Part shown: positions 24,624 to 33,408 of the stretch, piece by piece | Numbering within the stretch: the first letter of the stretch is position 1 | Layout of the letters: every line of letters starts with the position of its first letter | Assembly: GCF_002564005.1 (NCBI RefSeq) | Contig: NZ_PDJG01000001.1 | Span: 186,001-250,000, forward strand | Length of the DNA stretch: 64,000 bases | Direction of reading: 5' to 3' | From: Sanguibacter antarcticus | GTDB lineage: Bacteria; Actinomycetota; Actinomycetes; Actinomycetales; Cellulomonadaceae | Translations under genes and position numbers: made by a program | The notes under the pieces: generated by a model | Seen by the model: the letters and a program-made list of their open reading frames with translations, nothing else | What the model was told of the DNA's origin: nothing | Database searches by the model: none

Positions 24624-27600
24624 GTGAAAGTCGGTGTGACCCTGCCAGCGTCCAGCGACGCGAGCGGTCCGGGCGAGGCGACTCCCTCTCCGGTGAGACG
24701 ACGAGCCGTCGCGCTCGTGTCCGTCGGCGTGCTGCTCGCGGGCGCGGGAACCTTCGCGGCCCTGCGCACGTCGTGGCCGGCTGCACCCCAGGCACCCGCG
24801 GCGGCCGGCGCGACGGCCGCCGTCGCTGCCACAGGCTCGGCTCCGGTGTGCGGGCTCCCGGACGTCGCCCAGGTGACCGACGACGGCGCCCCACCGGTCG
24901 AGCCTGACGTCCTCGTCGCCGACGTGACCACGGTCCCGGGCGGCCGCGTGCTCGACGTCGAGGTGAGCGGCGACGTCGCCGCCGTCCTCGAGTGGGACGC
25001 GAAGAGCACGTACACGGTCACCCGCTACGACCTCGCGGGAGGTCAGCCGCTCGGCGGCTTCGACATCGACCTCGCCGCGGACGAGGGCACCGAGCTCTTC
25101 AGCACCGAGCAGATGGTCCTCGGCTCCGACGGTGCGGTCTACCTCCTTGACACGCTCGACGGGCGTCGTGACCTCCTCAGGTACTCCGTGCAGGGCTCGC
25201 TCGAGTGGCGGCGGACGATCGCGCCAGGCCCCGCGACGGACGGGTCGGTCCTCAGCCTCTTCGGCCTCGCCCTCTTCCCGGCGGGCACCCACGTCGAGTC
25301 CGAGACCGTCGGCGTGCACGAGGGACCGGGGATGCACCTGCTCACCGCCGACGGCGAGGACGCGGGGACGATCGACGGCTTCCCCGGCACGGTCGTCGGC
25401 CAGGCCGAGGACGGGAGCGTCATCACCCTCGGCGCACAGGACAGCGCAGAAGCCGACGGCGCCGATACCGACGCTCCTGCCGCGTCGTCGTTCCTCACCG
25501 TCGTCGACCCCGCAGGGACCCAGGTGGCACGGCTGGGCTCGCGCTGGGACCCGGACGCACCCGACGCGGTGCTCACCACGTACCGGCTCGGCCGCGTCAC
25601 CGGCGCAGACACCGGACCCGACGGGACAGGGACGGTCGTCGCCGAGAACGGGCGAGGGCTGGAGTGGTTCGGTCCGGACGGGGTACGCGAGGGCTACTGG
25701 CCAGACCGCTCGACGAGCGAGGAGCATACCTACGAGCTCGCCGAGGGCACCCCGCTCCTGCTGCGCGCAGGCTCCTACGTCTTCCTCGTCCGCGGCGAGA
25801 GCACACCCGACGGTGAGGCCGTCACCCTTGCCACGCTCGGGGCCGACGAGATGCTCCAGGCACTCACCTCCCCGGTGAAGTACAACGACGGGTCAGCACC
25901 CCACCTCGCTGTCATCGGCGCAGGTGCAGGCCTCGTGACCGACACGGTGTACGGCTACTTCCGGGACGGCGACGACCCCGCGGTCACGCTCCGCCTCGAC
26001 GAGACCTGGGCCGACGCCCCGACGCGCTACACCCTGCGCTACCAGGTCCGGGGCGACCCCCGCGTGCCCGATCCCGTCGCCTCAGCGTGGGTCGACGCCG
26101 ACCTTCCCACAGGCGGCGGCGACCTGCCGCTCACGCTCCCGCCCGCACGCGCGGGCGTGTACGAGGTCGACGCACGCCTCGTCGACACCACGACCGGCAC
26201 CGAGGTCGTCGGGACCTGCCTGCGCTACGCGATCGGCGCACCAGGACTGCACGCCGACCTCGCGGCGCTGCCCGACGGCGCCGACTGGGGCGGCGCAGGC
26301 CCGTTGCGCGGGGTCGCGCTCGCGGGCGACTTCCGTCTCGGCAGCCACCGCTATCAGGTCGACTTCGGGGCGCTCGTGCCTGACCCCTCTGCGGTGCCGG
26401 GCCCGGACGGCCTCGACTGGGACGCGCTCCCGCTCGACGACCTCGCGGCCGCTGCCGAGCTGGCCGCGCGCACCGACGTGCACCTCGTGGTCCAGGTGGG
26501 CCAGGGCGGAGACGCCGAACGCGCCGCGGTCGAGGAGGGAACCTGGGAGGGCTGGGTCCGTGAGATCGTCGCCGGGCTCGGTGAGAGTGCGCCGGGGATC
26601 GTCTACTACTCCCCGTGGAACGAGCCGAACAACACCGGTCTCGACGACGGCGCGGCGTACGTCCGGGACGTCGGTGATCCGTTCGCGACCGGGGCGCGCG
26701 CAGCGGATCCCGGTGTCGTGATCCTGGGCGGGAACACGCTCGGCGTGCCGGTCAACTGGTGGCGGGACGCCGTGGACGCGGGGGCCTGCGCCTCGCTCGA
26801 CGTGGTCGCTGTGCACCCGTACACCGGGCTCAACCGGTCGTGGGAGGAAGACGGGTGGGGCGCGGACGGCAACCCGCTCGACCGGCTCGCCGAGGTGCTC
26901 GACGCGTGCGGGGACGTGCCCGTCTGGGACACGGAGTCGGGGTGGTGGTCCGACGGGGTGGTGAACACGTGGGCGCAGGGCTCCGACGTGGCCCGCAAGC
27001 TCCTCTGGTACTCCGAGGCGGGCGTCGAGGAGTGGACGTACTTCTTCTCCGAGGGCGGCTTCGGCGAGACAGGGAACTCGTGGTCTCTCGTCCAGCTCGG
27101 CCAGCACGTGAAGCCCGGCCTCCTCTCCTACGCGGCGACGCAGTCTGCGCTCGGCGGTCGCGGGGCGGGGGAGCGCGTCGACCTCGCCGTTCCGGGCACG
27201 TTCGCTCTGCGGTGGGCAGACGGCACGGGCTCGGCGGCGGAGATGCTCGCCGCATGGACGGACGACCGCGCCGCGCAGGTGGTCCTCACCGCGACGGGGA
27301 CGACGAGCGTGAGCGTCGCTGACGTCTACGGCGCGGTGCGCACGATCGACCTCTCGTCCGGCCCTGCTCAGGTCGAGCTCACGGGGGCTCCCCAGATCTT
27401 CACGGCCCCCGTCAGCGTCGGGCTGACCCTCGCGCCGGTGGAGGAGTACGGACCGGACCTTCTCGAGGGTGCGGACGTCACGGCGTCCTCGACGGCCGAG
27501 GGCACGTCGACCGCGACCGTCACGGACGGCAGCCTCGACGATCCGGAGCCCTGGCGTTCCGGGCCGCTGCCTGCTGCCGGCGGTCAGGAGAGCGTCGCGG

Positions 27601-27974
27601 ACCGGGCCCCCTGGGTCGAGGTCGAGCTGGACGGCCCGGCCGTCGTCGACCGCGTGATCGTGGCGACGGCAGGCATCCGGTGCTGCACGGCTGGACTGCG
27701 TGACTACACCGTCTCGGTGCTCACCGGCGGCACCTGGGTCGAGGTCGCCTCGGTGACCGACCAGCTGCACGAGCGCGCCGTGGAGGTTGCGTTCGACGCC
27801 GTCGAGGTCAGTGCTGTCCGGATCGACGTGCCGACCACGACCGAGCGAGGCGTCCCGGTCGCATCGGCCAACTACTCAGGGGTCGTCGCAGGGATGCACC
27901 CGAGCTTCATGGACCTCACCGCGATCGACCAGGGCATCGCGGTGAGCGCGATCGAGGCTTTCGGTCCGGGGTGA
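24624..27974 (+). CDS. large exported glycosidase-like protein with a C-terminal discoidin-type domain
   Basis: A 1116-residue protein. The GTG at 24624 is chosen because AAGGGGGACCGGG precedes it; an ATG at 24600 is an alternative. A basic stretch and one hydrophobic helix (RRRAVALVSVGVLLAGAGTF) anchor or export it. Residues about 90-450 look like beta-propeller repeats. About 590-860 form a clan GH-A-like barrel, with SPWNEPN placing the acid/base at Glu667 and WDTESGWW placing the nucleophile at Glu771. The end (about 930-1110) is an F5/8 type C (discoidin-like) carbohydrate-binding domain. It stands next to the Wzm/Wzt exporter, so it may trim or hold the exported glycan. It is close to GH39 in pattern; the family is unproven. 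Confidence 0.75.
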   Translation: MKVGVTLPASSDASGPGEATPSPVRRRAVALVSVGVLLAGAGTFAALRTSWPAAPQAPAAAGATAAVAATGSAPVCGLPDVAQVTDDGAPPVEPDVLVADVTTVPGGRVLDVEVSGDVAAVLEWDAKSTYTVTRYDLAGGQPLGGFDIDLAADEGTELFSTEQMVLGSDGAVYLLDTLDGRRDLLRYSVQGSLEWRRTIAPGPATDGSVLSLFGLALFPAGTHVESETVGVHEGPGMHLLTADGEDAGTIDGFPGTVVGQAEDGSVITLGAQDSAEADGADTDAPAASSFLTVVDPAGTQVARLGSRWDPDAPDAVLTTYRLGRVTGADTGPDGTGTVVAENGRGLEWFGPDGVREGYWPDRSTSEEHTYELAEGTPLLLRAGSYVFLVRGESTPDGEAVTLATLGADEMLQALTSPVKYNDGSAPHLAVIGAGAGLVTDTVYGYFRDGDDPAVTLRLDETWADAPTRYTLRYQVRGDPRVPDPVASAWVDADLPTGGGDLPLTLPPARAGVYEVDARLVDTTTGTEVVGTCLRYAIGAPGLHADLAALPDGADWGGAGPLRGVALAGDFRLGSHRYQVDFGALVPDPSAVPGPDGLDWDALPLDDLAAAAELAARTDVHLVVQVGQGGDAERAAVEEGTWEGWVREIVAGLGESAPGIVYYSPWNEPNNTGLDDGAAYVRDVGDPFATGARAADPGVVILGGNTLGVPVNWWRDAVDAGACASLDVVAVHPYTGLNRSWEEDGWGADGNPLDRLAEVLDACGDVPVWDTESGWWSDGVVNTWAQGSDVARKLLWYSEAGVEEWTYFFSEGGFGETGNSWSLVQLGQHVKPGLLSYAATQSALGGRGAGERVDLAVPGTFALRWADGTGSAAEMLAAWTDDRAAQVVLTATGTTSVSVADVYGAVRTIDLSSGPAQVELTGAPQIFTAPVSVGLTLAPVEEYGPDLLEGADVTASSTAEGTSTATVTDGSLDDPEPWRSGPLPAAGGQESVADRAPWVEVELDGPAVVDRVIVATAGIRCCTAGLRDYTVSVLTGGTWVEVASVTDQLHERAVEVAFDAVEVSAVRIDVPTTTERGVPVASANYSGVVAGMHPSFMDLTAIDQGIAVSAIEAFGPG

Positions 27975-28032
27975 CTGGGCAGCCATGCCGCCGTCGGGAA
28001 CCGACCCCCGCCTGGCGACTCCGGGTCAGTGT

Positions 28033-28055
28033 CATCAGCGTCATGACACAGAACA
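28033..28055. repeat. solitary end of a TGTT/CTAG inverted-repeat element (E1)
   Basis: AGCGTCATGACACAGAACA followed by cCTAGa equals the right ends of the elements at 41979-42758 and 47670-48474. No matching left end was found nearby, so this is a remnant. Confidence 0.6.
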
Positions 28056-28056
28056 C

Positions 28057-28190
28057 CTAGAGGTCTCGGGCTGTCTCTCCCTCTGGTCCGCGACGGGCGG
28101 TAGCCCACAGGACCGCGAAGACGACTGCTGGAAGCAGGAGGGACATCGTGGTGCGCCAGTCGACTGTCAGGTACGAAGCACCAAGGCCTG
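28057..28190 (-). pseudogene. possible C-terminal fragment of a membrane protein
   Basis: The minus strand reads GASYLTVDWRTTMSLLLPAVVF and ends at a TAG supplied by the CTAG beside the E1 repeat. It resembles a final transporter helix but is too short to place, and no upstream part is present in this frame. Confidence 0.3.
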
Positions 28191-28249
28191 CCGCGCAGGC
28201 AGCCTGCGGAAGCGTTCTCCTCGAGAATGGTGATCTACGCGAGAAGTCG

Positions 28250-28562
28250 TCACGTATCGCTCGATATCCCGATGACCCAGAACGCGGTGTCCGCAGGCAG
28301 GTCGAGCTCGACGGCTGTCTCGCCGGTCGTCTCCAGAGGGATCCCGCCGCTGTTCTGAAAACGCTCGCCGCATGAGCCATGCAAACCATGTGCCCATCGT
28401 GAGTCTGAATCCACTCTCAGGGGCGCACGCGACGTAGAACGTCACCATCGTCGTCCCCTCGGACGGAGAGAGCGTGAACGTTGCGCTGCCTTCGCCCTGC
28501 TCGTCGAGGGCAGGGACCAGCCTCTCCGCGATGAAGTCGTCTGAGGCTGGATCGGTCAACGC
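28250..28562 (-). pseudogene. gene of unknown function, cut by ISL3 and frameshifted
   Basis: Reading leftward from the ISL3 end, the frame gives DFIAERLVPALDEQGEGSAT and SGFRLTMGTWFAWLM. One frame over it continues as ERFQNSGGIPLETTGETAV to ISSDT and stop at 28250. Both parts look like one beta-rich protein with a single frameshift near 28360. The 5' end is lost at the ISL3 boundary at 28563 and does not continue beyond 29984. I do not recognise the family. Confidence 0.5.
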
Positions 28563-29984
28563 GGCTCATCGCAAACGAGGGTGTAGCTGGGTGGGCGCGT
28601 CGTTGCGGGATGAGGGTCGAGGTCTTCCGATGATGGAGGTTCCTACGCCGCCCACCTGAAAGACCTCGACGTGTCTGACGCTACCTTCACGCGCCCCGAT
28701 CTGACCACATTCTGCCGTCTTGACGAGCTGGGCCTGGAGGCGATCGGGCAGCGCCTGGAGCCTGATCGGGCTGTCTTGGCGTGCCGGATCACCGAGCCGG
28801 ACAACTGGTGCCGGCGGTGCGGGTGCGAGGGGATCTTTCGAGACAGTGTCACTCGTGAGCTCGCGCACGAACCTCTGGGTTGGCGGCCGACCACGCTCGT
28901 GCTCACGGTGCGCCGCTACCAGTGCACGGGCTGCTCTCATGTGTGGCGCCAAGACACCAACGCCGCGGCCGAGCCGCGTTCGAAGATCTCCCGCCGCGGC
29001 CTGCGCTGGGCGCTGGAAGGCCTGGTCCTCCAGCACCTCACGGTGGCCCGGATCGCCGAAGGCCTCGCGGTCGCTTGGAACACCGCCAACGCGGCCGTCT
29101 TGGCAGAAGGTCGCCGTCGCTTGATCGCCGACCCCCGCCGTTTTGAGACGGTGACGACGATCGGGGTTGATGAGCACGTCTGGCGCCACACCCGCCACGG
29201 CGACAAATACGTGACCGTCATCATTGATCTCACCCCGATCCGGGGCGGGACCGGCCCCTCCCGGCTCCTGGACATGGTCGCCGGCCGCTCCAAGCAGGTC
29301 TTCAAGACCTGGCTCTCTGGCCGCCCCCAGGACTGGCGCGACGGGGTCGAAGTGGTCGCGATGGATGGGTTCACCGGCTTCAAGACCGCCGCCGCCGAAG
29401 AGCTCCCCCAGGCGGTCGCGGTGATGGATCCGTTCCACGTCGTCCGTCTCGCCGGGGACGCCTTGGACCGTTGCCGGCGCCGCGTTCAGCACGACCTGCA
29501 CGGCCACCGCGGCCGCCGAGACGACCCGCTCTACCGCGCCCGCCGGACCTTGCACACCGGCGCCAGTCTCCTCACCCAGAAGCAGACTGCCCGGATCGCG
29601 GCACTGTTCGCCAGTGACGAGCATGTTCAGGTTGAGGCGACCTGGGGCATCTACCAGGCGATGGTCACCGCCTACCGCGAACCCGACCGCGCCAGAGGCA
29701 AAGCCCTGATGGAAACCCTGATCACCTCGGTCACCTCCGGCGTTCCGGCCGCCCTGACCGAGATCATCACCCTCGGTCGAACACTCAAGAAACGAGCCAT
29801 CGACGTCCTGGCCTACTTCGACCGCCCCGGCACCAGCAACGGACCTACCGAAGCCATCAACGGCCGTCTCGAGCACCTGCGCGGCTCGGCCCTCGGCTTC
29901 CGGAACCTGACGAACTACATCGCCAGATCGCTGCTCGAAGCCGGCGGCTTCAGACCGCTCCTACACTCTGGATTGCGATGAGCC
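28563..29984 (+). mobile_element. ISL3-family insertion sequence, copy 1
   Basis: 1422 bp bounded by GGCTCATCGCAAACGAGGG on the left and the inverted partner ending TTGCGATGAGCC on the right. It carries one transposase gene. The copy at 55260-56681 appears identical and is in the same orientation. The 8-bp direct repeats normal for ISL3 are not seen at either copy, suggesting rearrangement after insertion. Confidence 0.92.
28671..29981 (+). CDS. ISL3-family transposase
   Basis: A 436-residue DDE transposase. Residues about 45-90 hold the N-terminal zinc-finger-like part (CRRCGCEGIFRDS and CTGCSHVW), followed by a helix-turn-helix. The catalytic domain shows GVDEHVWR, VVAMDGFTGFK and DPFHVVRLA, and ends in TSNGPTEAINGRLEHLRG with the third acidic residue. 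It appears intact. Start is a GTG; the stop lies three bases inside the right inverted repeat. Confidence 0.95.
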   Translation: MSDATFTRPDLTTFCRLDELGLEAIGQRLEPDRAVLACRITEPDNWCRRCGCEGIFRDSVTRELAHEPLGWRPTTLVLTVRRYQCTGCSHVWRQDTNAAAEPRSKISRRGLRWALEGLVLQHLTVARIAEGLAVAWNTANAAVLAEGRRRLIADPRRFETVTTIGVDEHVWRHTRHGDKYVTVIIDLTPIRGGTGPSRLLDMVAGRSKQVFKTWLSGRPQDWRDGVEVVAMDGFTGFKTAAAEELPQAVAVMDPFHVVRLAGDALDRCRRRVQHDLHGHRGRRDDPLYRARRTLHTGASLLTQKQTARIAALFASDEHVQVEATWGIYQAMVTAYREPDRARGKALMETLITSVTSGVPAALTEIITLGRTLKKRAIDVLAYFDRPGTSNGPTEAINGRLEHLRGSALGFRNLTNYIARSLLEAGGFRPLLHSGLR

Positions 29985-29994
29985 GGTCTATCGG

Positions 29995-30789
29995 TCAGTC
30001 GCGGCCGACCCCGTAAGGACGCCCAGGCGCTGACGCCGGCCGCGGCGCAACACCAGCGTCTGATCGCGCACGGGTGGCTTCGGTTGCCGAGTAGGGGAAC
30101 GAGGCCCTGCCCATCACCCGGGCCAGCCCCGGATCCGTCACGATCGGCGCCGCGGCCGGTGTGCGCTCGACGGCCAGCGCCCGGAAGACAGGCACCAACG
30201 ACTCAGGCACCGGTTCGTGGCGGCCGATGTCCGGGCCGGAGAGCATCGACGCCTGGTTCCAGATCTCCGGCGTCACGCCGGAGACCGCGGGGTCGTAGTC
30301 GAGGCGGAACGAGCTCAGCTCCGCCACGTGCTGCATGAAGATCTTCGAAGAGCGCCCGTTGCCCTCACGGAACGGGTGTCCCTGGTTGACGTGCGCGAAC
30401 ACCTCGGCCGCCGCCGACGCGAACGCGTCCCGGTCCATCGTCGACCAGTGGGCCGATCGCACCAGCTGGCTCGCCTCAACGAGGTACCGGGGTACATTCT
30501 CGGGAGAGGCGAACTTGTTGAAGCCCTTCCGGATGCCCACAGACCGCAGCCCTCCTGCCCACTCGTACACGTTCGCGAAGAGCTGCTTGTGGATCGCCCG
30601 CAGGTGCTCGGCGTCATAGGTCTTCGCGATCACGACCAGGCCGGCGTCGAGCTTGACCTGCTGCTTGGCTGTCTCGGCATACTCCCGCTGCGCCAGCACG
30701 GCCCCGTCGCGCTCTCCGTAGAGGTTGCGCAGCACCGTCCCACCGGGCTCCCAGAAGTAGGAGTCCCACGAGGAGAACTCGGTCGCCAC
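29995..30789 (-). CDS. fic: Fic-domain protein, probable AMP-transferase toxin
   Basis: A 264-residue protein with the Fic active-site loop HPFREGNGR at residues 138-146. His138 is the catalytic base and the loop binds the nucleotide phosphates. The preceding helices (LRAIHKQLFANVYEWAGGLR) are typical. Fic toxins transfer AMP to target proteins such as gyrase or topoisomerase IV. The GTG start at 30789 overlaps the antitoxin stop (TAGTG), so translation is coupled. The gene lies just 11 bases from the ISL3 end but looks complete. Confidence 0.9.
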   Translation of the reverse strand: MATEFSSWDSYFWEPGGTVLRNLYGERDGAVLAQREYAETAKQQVKLDAGLVVIAKTYDAEHLRAIHKQLFANVYEWAGGLRSVGIRKGFNKFASPENVPRYLVEASQLVRSAHWSTMDRDAFASAAAEVFAHVNQGHPFREGNGRSSKIFMQHVAELSSFRLDYDPAVSGVTPEIWNQASMLSGPDIGRHEPVPESLVPVFRALAVERTPAAAPIVTDPGLARVMGRASFPYSATEATRARSDAGVAPRPASAPGRPYGVGRD

Positions 30790-31028
30790 TAGCGCGCAGC
30801 GGGACGGGCGCGGTGACGCTCAGCCGCCTCGGCAGCCCGGCGGTCGTACTCGGCCTCGTCGATCTCGCCGCGCACGAAGTCGGTCAGGTTCGCCACGTCT
30901 TCACGGTTGGGCACCCACCCCTCGTGCCAGCTCGACGCGAACGCGTTCACCACCGCACGGCGCCCCGCCTCGTCCAACGGCGCGAAAAGCTCCGGCCAGC
31001 GGCCCTCGATGTCAAACTCTCCAGCCAC
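30789..31028 (-). CDS. VbhA-like Fic antitoxin
   Basis: A 79-residue protein. The start is taken as the GTG at 31028 because GAAGGAGG lies seven bases upstream; an ATG at 31067 lacks such a site. It carries the class I inhibitory motif (S/T)xxxE(G/N) as S32-SWH-E36-G37 in an N-terminal helix (NAFASSWHEGW). In VbhA this motif puts a glutamate into the Fic active site and blocks ATP binding. The order antitoxin then toxin with overlapping codons supports the pairing. Confidence 0.85.
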   Translation of the reverse strand: MAGEFDIEGRWPELFAPLDEAGRRAVVNAFASSWHEGWVPNREDVANLTDFVRGEIDEAEYDRRAAEAAERHRARPAAR

Positions 31029-31063
31029 AAGGGCCCTCCTTCGTCTCGATCCATCCTCAACAG

Positions 31064-31516
31064 TCAATTAACGCCAGGCCTGACGACCTGGCCTCGCACC
31101 GCGTCGTACAGGTCCGGCGGCAACAGCCCTTCGTGCACGCACCGGACCACATCGTCGAAGGAGCCCCCGATCGGCGGGCCCTCGACCCCGGTCGCCACCG
31201 CTTGCTCGTACGGCCAGCTCACCAGCTCGTCGACGACCTGCTCCCGGGAGAGCTCACCGGTCATGAAGCGCTGGATGACCTCGACGGGACCTCCTCCATG
31301 GAACCCGGCGCGGACCGGTGGGATCTTCGCCTCTTCGCTCAACGTCCGACTCACTGCGGACTGCGAGACTCCCAACACCCGCGCCAGCTCAACCTGCGTC
31401 ACCCGTCGCGACAGCGCGCGCACCCCGCGCAGATAGTCCAGGCGCGCGACCGCCTGCCGGGCGCGAGCAGCGCGCAGACGACCCACGTCCGCCAAGTCTC
31501 GCTCTGACAAGACCAC
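31064..31516 (-). CDS. helix-turn-helix protein heading the Fic operon
   Basis: A 150-residue protein with a clear DNA-binding helix-turn-helix (VTQVELARVLGVSQSAVSRTL) at about residues 39-59. The C-terminal part (VVDELVSWPYEQAVATG, FDDVVRCVHEGLLPPDLYD) has no family I recognise. It starts at a GTG behind CAGGGGG, ends 36 bases before the antitoxin, and faces a perfect palindrome upstream, so it probably autoregulates the toxin operon. Confidence 0.75.
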   Translation of the reverse strand: MVLSERDLADVGRLRAARARQAVARLDYLRGVRALSRRVTQVELARVLGVSQSAVSRTLSEEAKIPPVRAGFHGGGPVEVIQRFMTGELSREQVVDELVSWPYEQAVATGVEGPPIGGSFDDVVRCVHEGLLPPDLYDAVRGQVVRPGVN

Positions 31517-31550
31517 GTCCTGAACCCCCTGGAAGCCTTCTGACCTGCAT

Positions 31551-31569
31551 GTATGAGTTTACCTCATAC
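31551..31569. promoter_or_regulatory. palindromic operator of the Fic operon
   Basis: GTATGAG-TTTAC-CTCATAC is a perfect inverted repeat 35 bases upstream of the GTG of the helix-turn-helix gene, the expected position for an autoregulatory site. Confidence 0.6.
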
Positions 31570-31889
31570 AACGACTGGGAGGAAGGTCGCGAACGCGCCT
31601 CGCGGCAGACGGGTCCAGGGGCGTGAGCGTTCGGGTGGGTCCCGTCGTGCCCCTGTGGTCGGGTGGAGCCGCGCAGCGATTGGGCTCAGGCCGTCCACAG
31701 GTGCGCGAGGGGCATCCCAACCCAGCCGGGCACGTTTTCGACACCACGGCCCTGGCGCTCGAGCAGCACTCTCGCTATCGTCAGTGGTCCACGGGGCTTC
31801 GAGCCCATCCTGGCGCCGCGCATATGAGGCAGGCCCTGGTGCGGGGCGAGCTATAGCCCGTTGCGCACCCCGCCATCTTGCGAGCCTCC
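31570..31889. other. intergenic stretch without a recognised gene
   Basis: About 320 bases between the Fic operon and a small rightward gene. Open frames here are arginine/proline-rich shadows; I see no RNA gene or repeat. Confidence 0.5.
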
Positions 31890-32099
31890 ATGCGCCCCTG
31901 CACCAAGATCACCTACCCGTCCCCACGCGCCGCAGCCCGCGCCCTGCGCCACATCACACGCCAGCAGACAGCGCGCGGACGCACCGCCCCCGTAGCCGTG
32001 CACCGGTGCGGGACCTGTCACGCGTGGCACCTGACCTCTCAGAAAGCATCCGGCCGCCGCAACCGGCGCCTGCAGGTGACGGCCGGCATCGCCACCTGA
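31890..32099 (+). CDS. small CxxC protein of a mobile-element-associated type
   Basis: A 69-residue basic protein, KITYPSPRAAARALRHI then VHRCGTCHAWHLTS. The single CxxC with a following W-H is like small zinc-ribbon-type proteins common in actinobacterial phages and integrative elements. No strong ribosome site precedes the ATG. Function is unknown. Confidence 0.55.
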   Translation: MRPCTKITYPSPRAAARALRHITRQQTARGRTAPVAVHRCGTCHAWHLTSQKASGRRNRRLQVTAGIAT

Positions 32100-32160
32100 C
32101 CAACGGAAACCGCTCGTGTGGCTCGACGGCTGCAGGTCGCCGCCGATCTGAACCTGGTGG

Positions 32161-33219
32161 CTACTGCTGCGCTCGGTCTTCGTGGTCGAGCTCGGCGTCG
32201 ACGACGGCCTGGAGCTCACCGGCAGAGGGCAGTGCAGCTCGAGCGTCGGCGGGAAGGCCTTGGTAGTCGGCCACGGCGACCGGGGCGGCGGTCGAGGCCA
32301 GCGCGTATTTGATCGCGGCCCCGCCCTTGCCTGTGCACAGCAGGATCCCGACGGTGGGCGCGTGGACGTCGGCGCGGCGCAGCTCACCGTCGACGGCTGC
32401 GACGTAGGCCCCCAACTGCCCCACGTGCGCTGGCGAGGAGGGCCCGACCTTCAGCTCGATGACGACATAGCGCAGCTGTTCGACGTGGAAGAGCAGCAGG
32501 TCGATGATGAACTCTTCACCGTCGCCCAGTGGGAGGTGGAACTGGCGCCCGACCAGGGCCATGCCGCGGCCGAACTCCATGAGGGTGTCCTGCAGGCGGT
32601 CCATCAGCGCTTGTTCGACGTCGCGCTCGAGCCGGGTGTTCACCATCGCGAGGTGCTCGAAGACGTAGGGGTCTTTGACCAGCTGTCGGGCCAGGTCGGA
32701 ATCGATCGAGTCGAGCGCGGAGTCGAAGTTTGAGGGTGCGGCGCCGATCGCGGCGCGGAGGTTGGCCTTGATCTTGTGCTCCAGGACGGCCCGCGACCAG
32801 CTTTCCTGGACCGCGCGGGCGGTGTACCAGTCGCGTTCGTCGCGCGACTCGAGCCGGTCCAAGATCACCATCAGGTGGCCCCACGGCAATTGTGCAGCAG
32901 CCTGCTGCACAAACTCAGTCTCGGTCGGCCAGGCCTGGGCTGCGCGGCGCATGTAGAGCAGGTTCCGCCGGGACCAGCCCCTCTGATCAGGGAACTCTCG
33001 CTTGAGGTCGGCAGCGAGCCGGTCGACGACCTTGGATCCCCACCCTGCGTTCTGCTGGCGATCGAGGATGTCGCGCCCGATCGACCAGTACAGCCTGAGC
33101 ACCTCGCTGTTGACCGCGCGTGCTGCTCTGAACTGTGTCTGGCGCACACGGTCCGTGAGGTCCACGAGGAGGTCCGCGTACCCGGCCAGCTCCAGCGCGC
33201 CCTCGTCCTGCGTGTTCAT
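32161..33219 (-). CDS. YhcG-type DUF1016/PDDEXK nuclease-domain protein
   Basis: A 352-residue protein with the DUF1016 N-terminal domain (YWSIGRDILDRQQNAGWGSKVVDRLA, then GWSRRNLLYMRRAA, about residues 40-100). A restriction-endonuclease-like C-terminal domain follows; the catalytic strands are FIIDLLLFHVEQLRYVVIELK. Proteins of this type occur near restriction or defence genes and in mobile regions; the molecular role is not settled. The ATG at 33219 gives the normal length; a TTG at 33240 is possible. Confidence 0.85.
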   Translation of the reverse strand: MNTQDEGALELAGYADLLVDLTDRVRQTQFRAARAVNSEVLRLYWSIGRDILDRQQNAGWGSKVVDRLAADLKREFPDQRGWSRRNLLYMRRAAQAWPTETEFVQQAAAQLPWGHLMVILDRLESRDERDWYTARAVQESWSRAVLEHKIKANLRAAIGAAPSNFDSALDSIDSDLARQLVKDPYVFEHLAMVNTRLERDVEQALMDRLQDTLMEFGRGMALVGRQFHLPLGDGEEFIIDLLLFHVEQLRYVVIELKVGPSSPAHVGQLGAYVAAVDGELRRADVHAPTVGILLCTGKGGAAIKYALASTAAPVAVADYQGLPADARAALPSAGELQAVVDAELDHEDRAQQ

Positions 33220-33408
33220 GGCGCCATTGTGCCTGGTCAACAGCTGCGGACCAGTGCCTCACCGACCACCGCACCACTCGGCGCGTAGTTCGTTGTAGTG
33301 GTCGCAGCGCCGGACCGCCCCGCTTGAACTCAGGCGGGTCCCATACATTGCCGGTCACCAGTGCACCCTCAAGTATGGGCACGATCTGCCGATAGTCGGG
33401 TTTAAGGC

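Noticed and set aside
28566-29876. 436-codon minus-strand frame across ISL3
   Set aside because: Shadow of the transposase; its apparent conservation in the second copy only reflects identical DNA.
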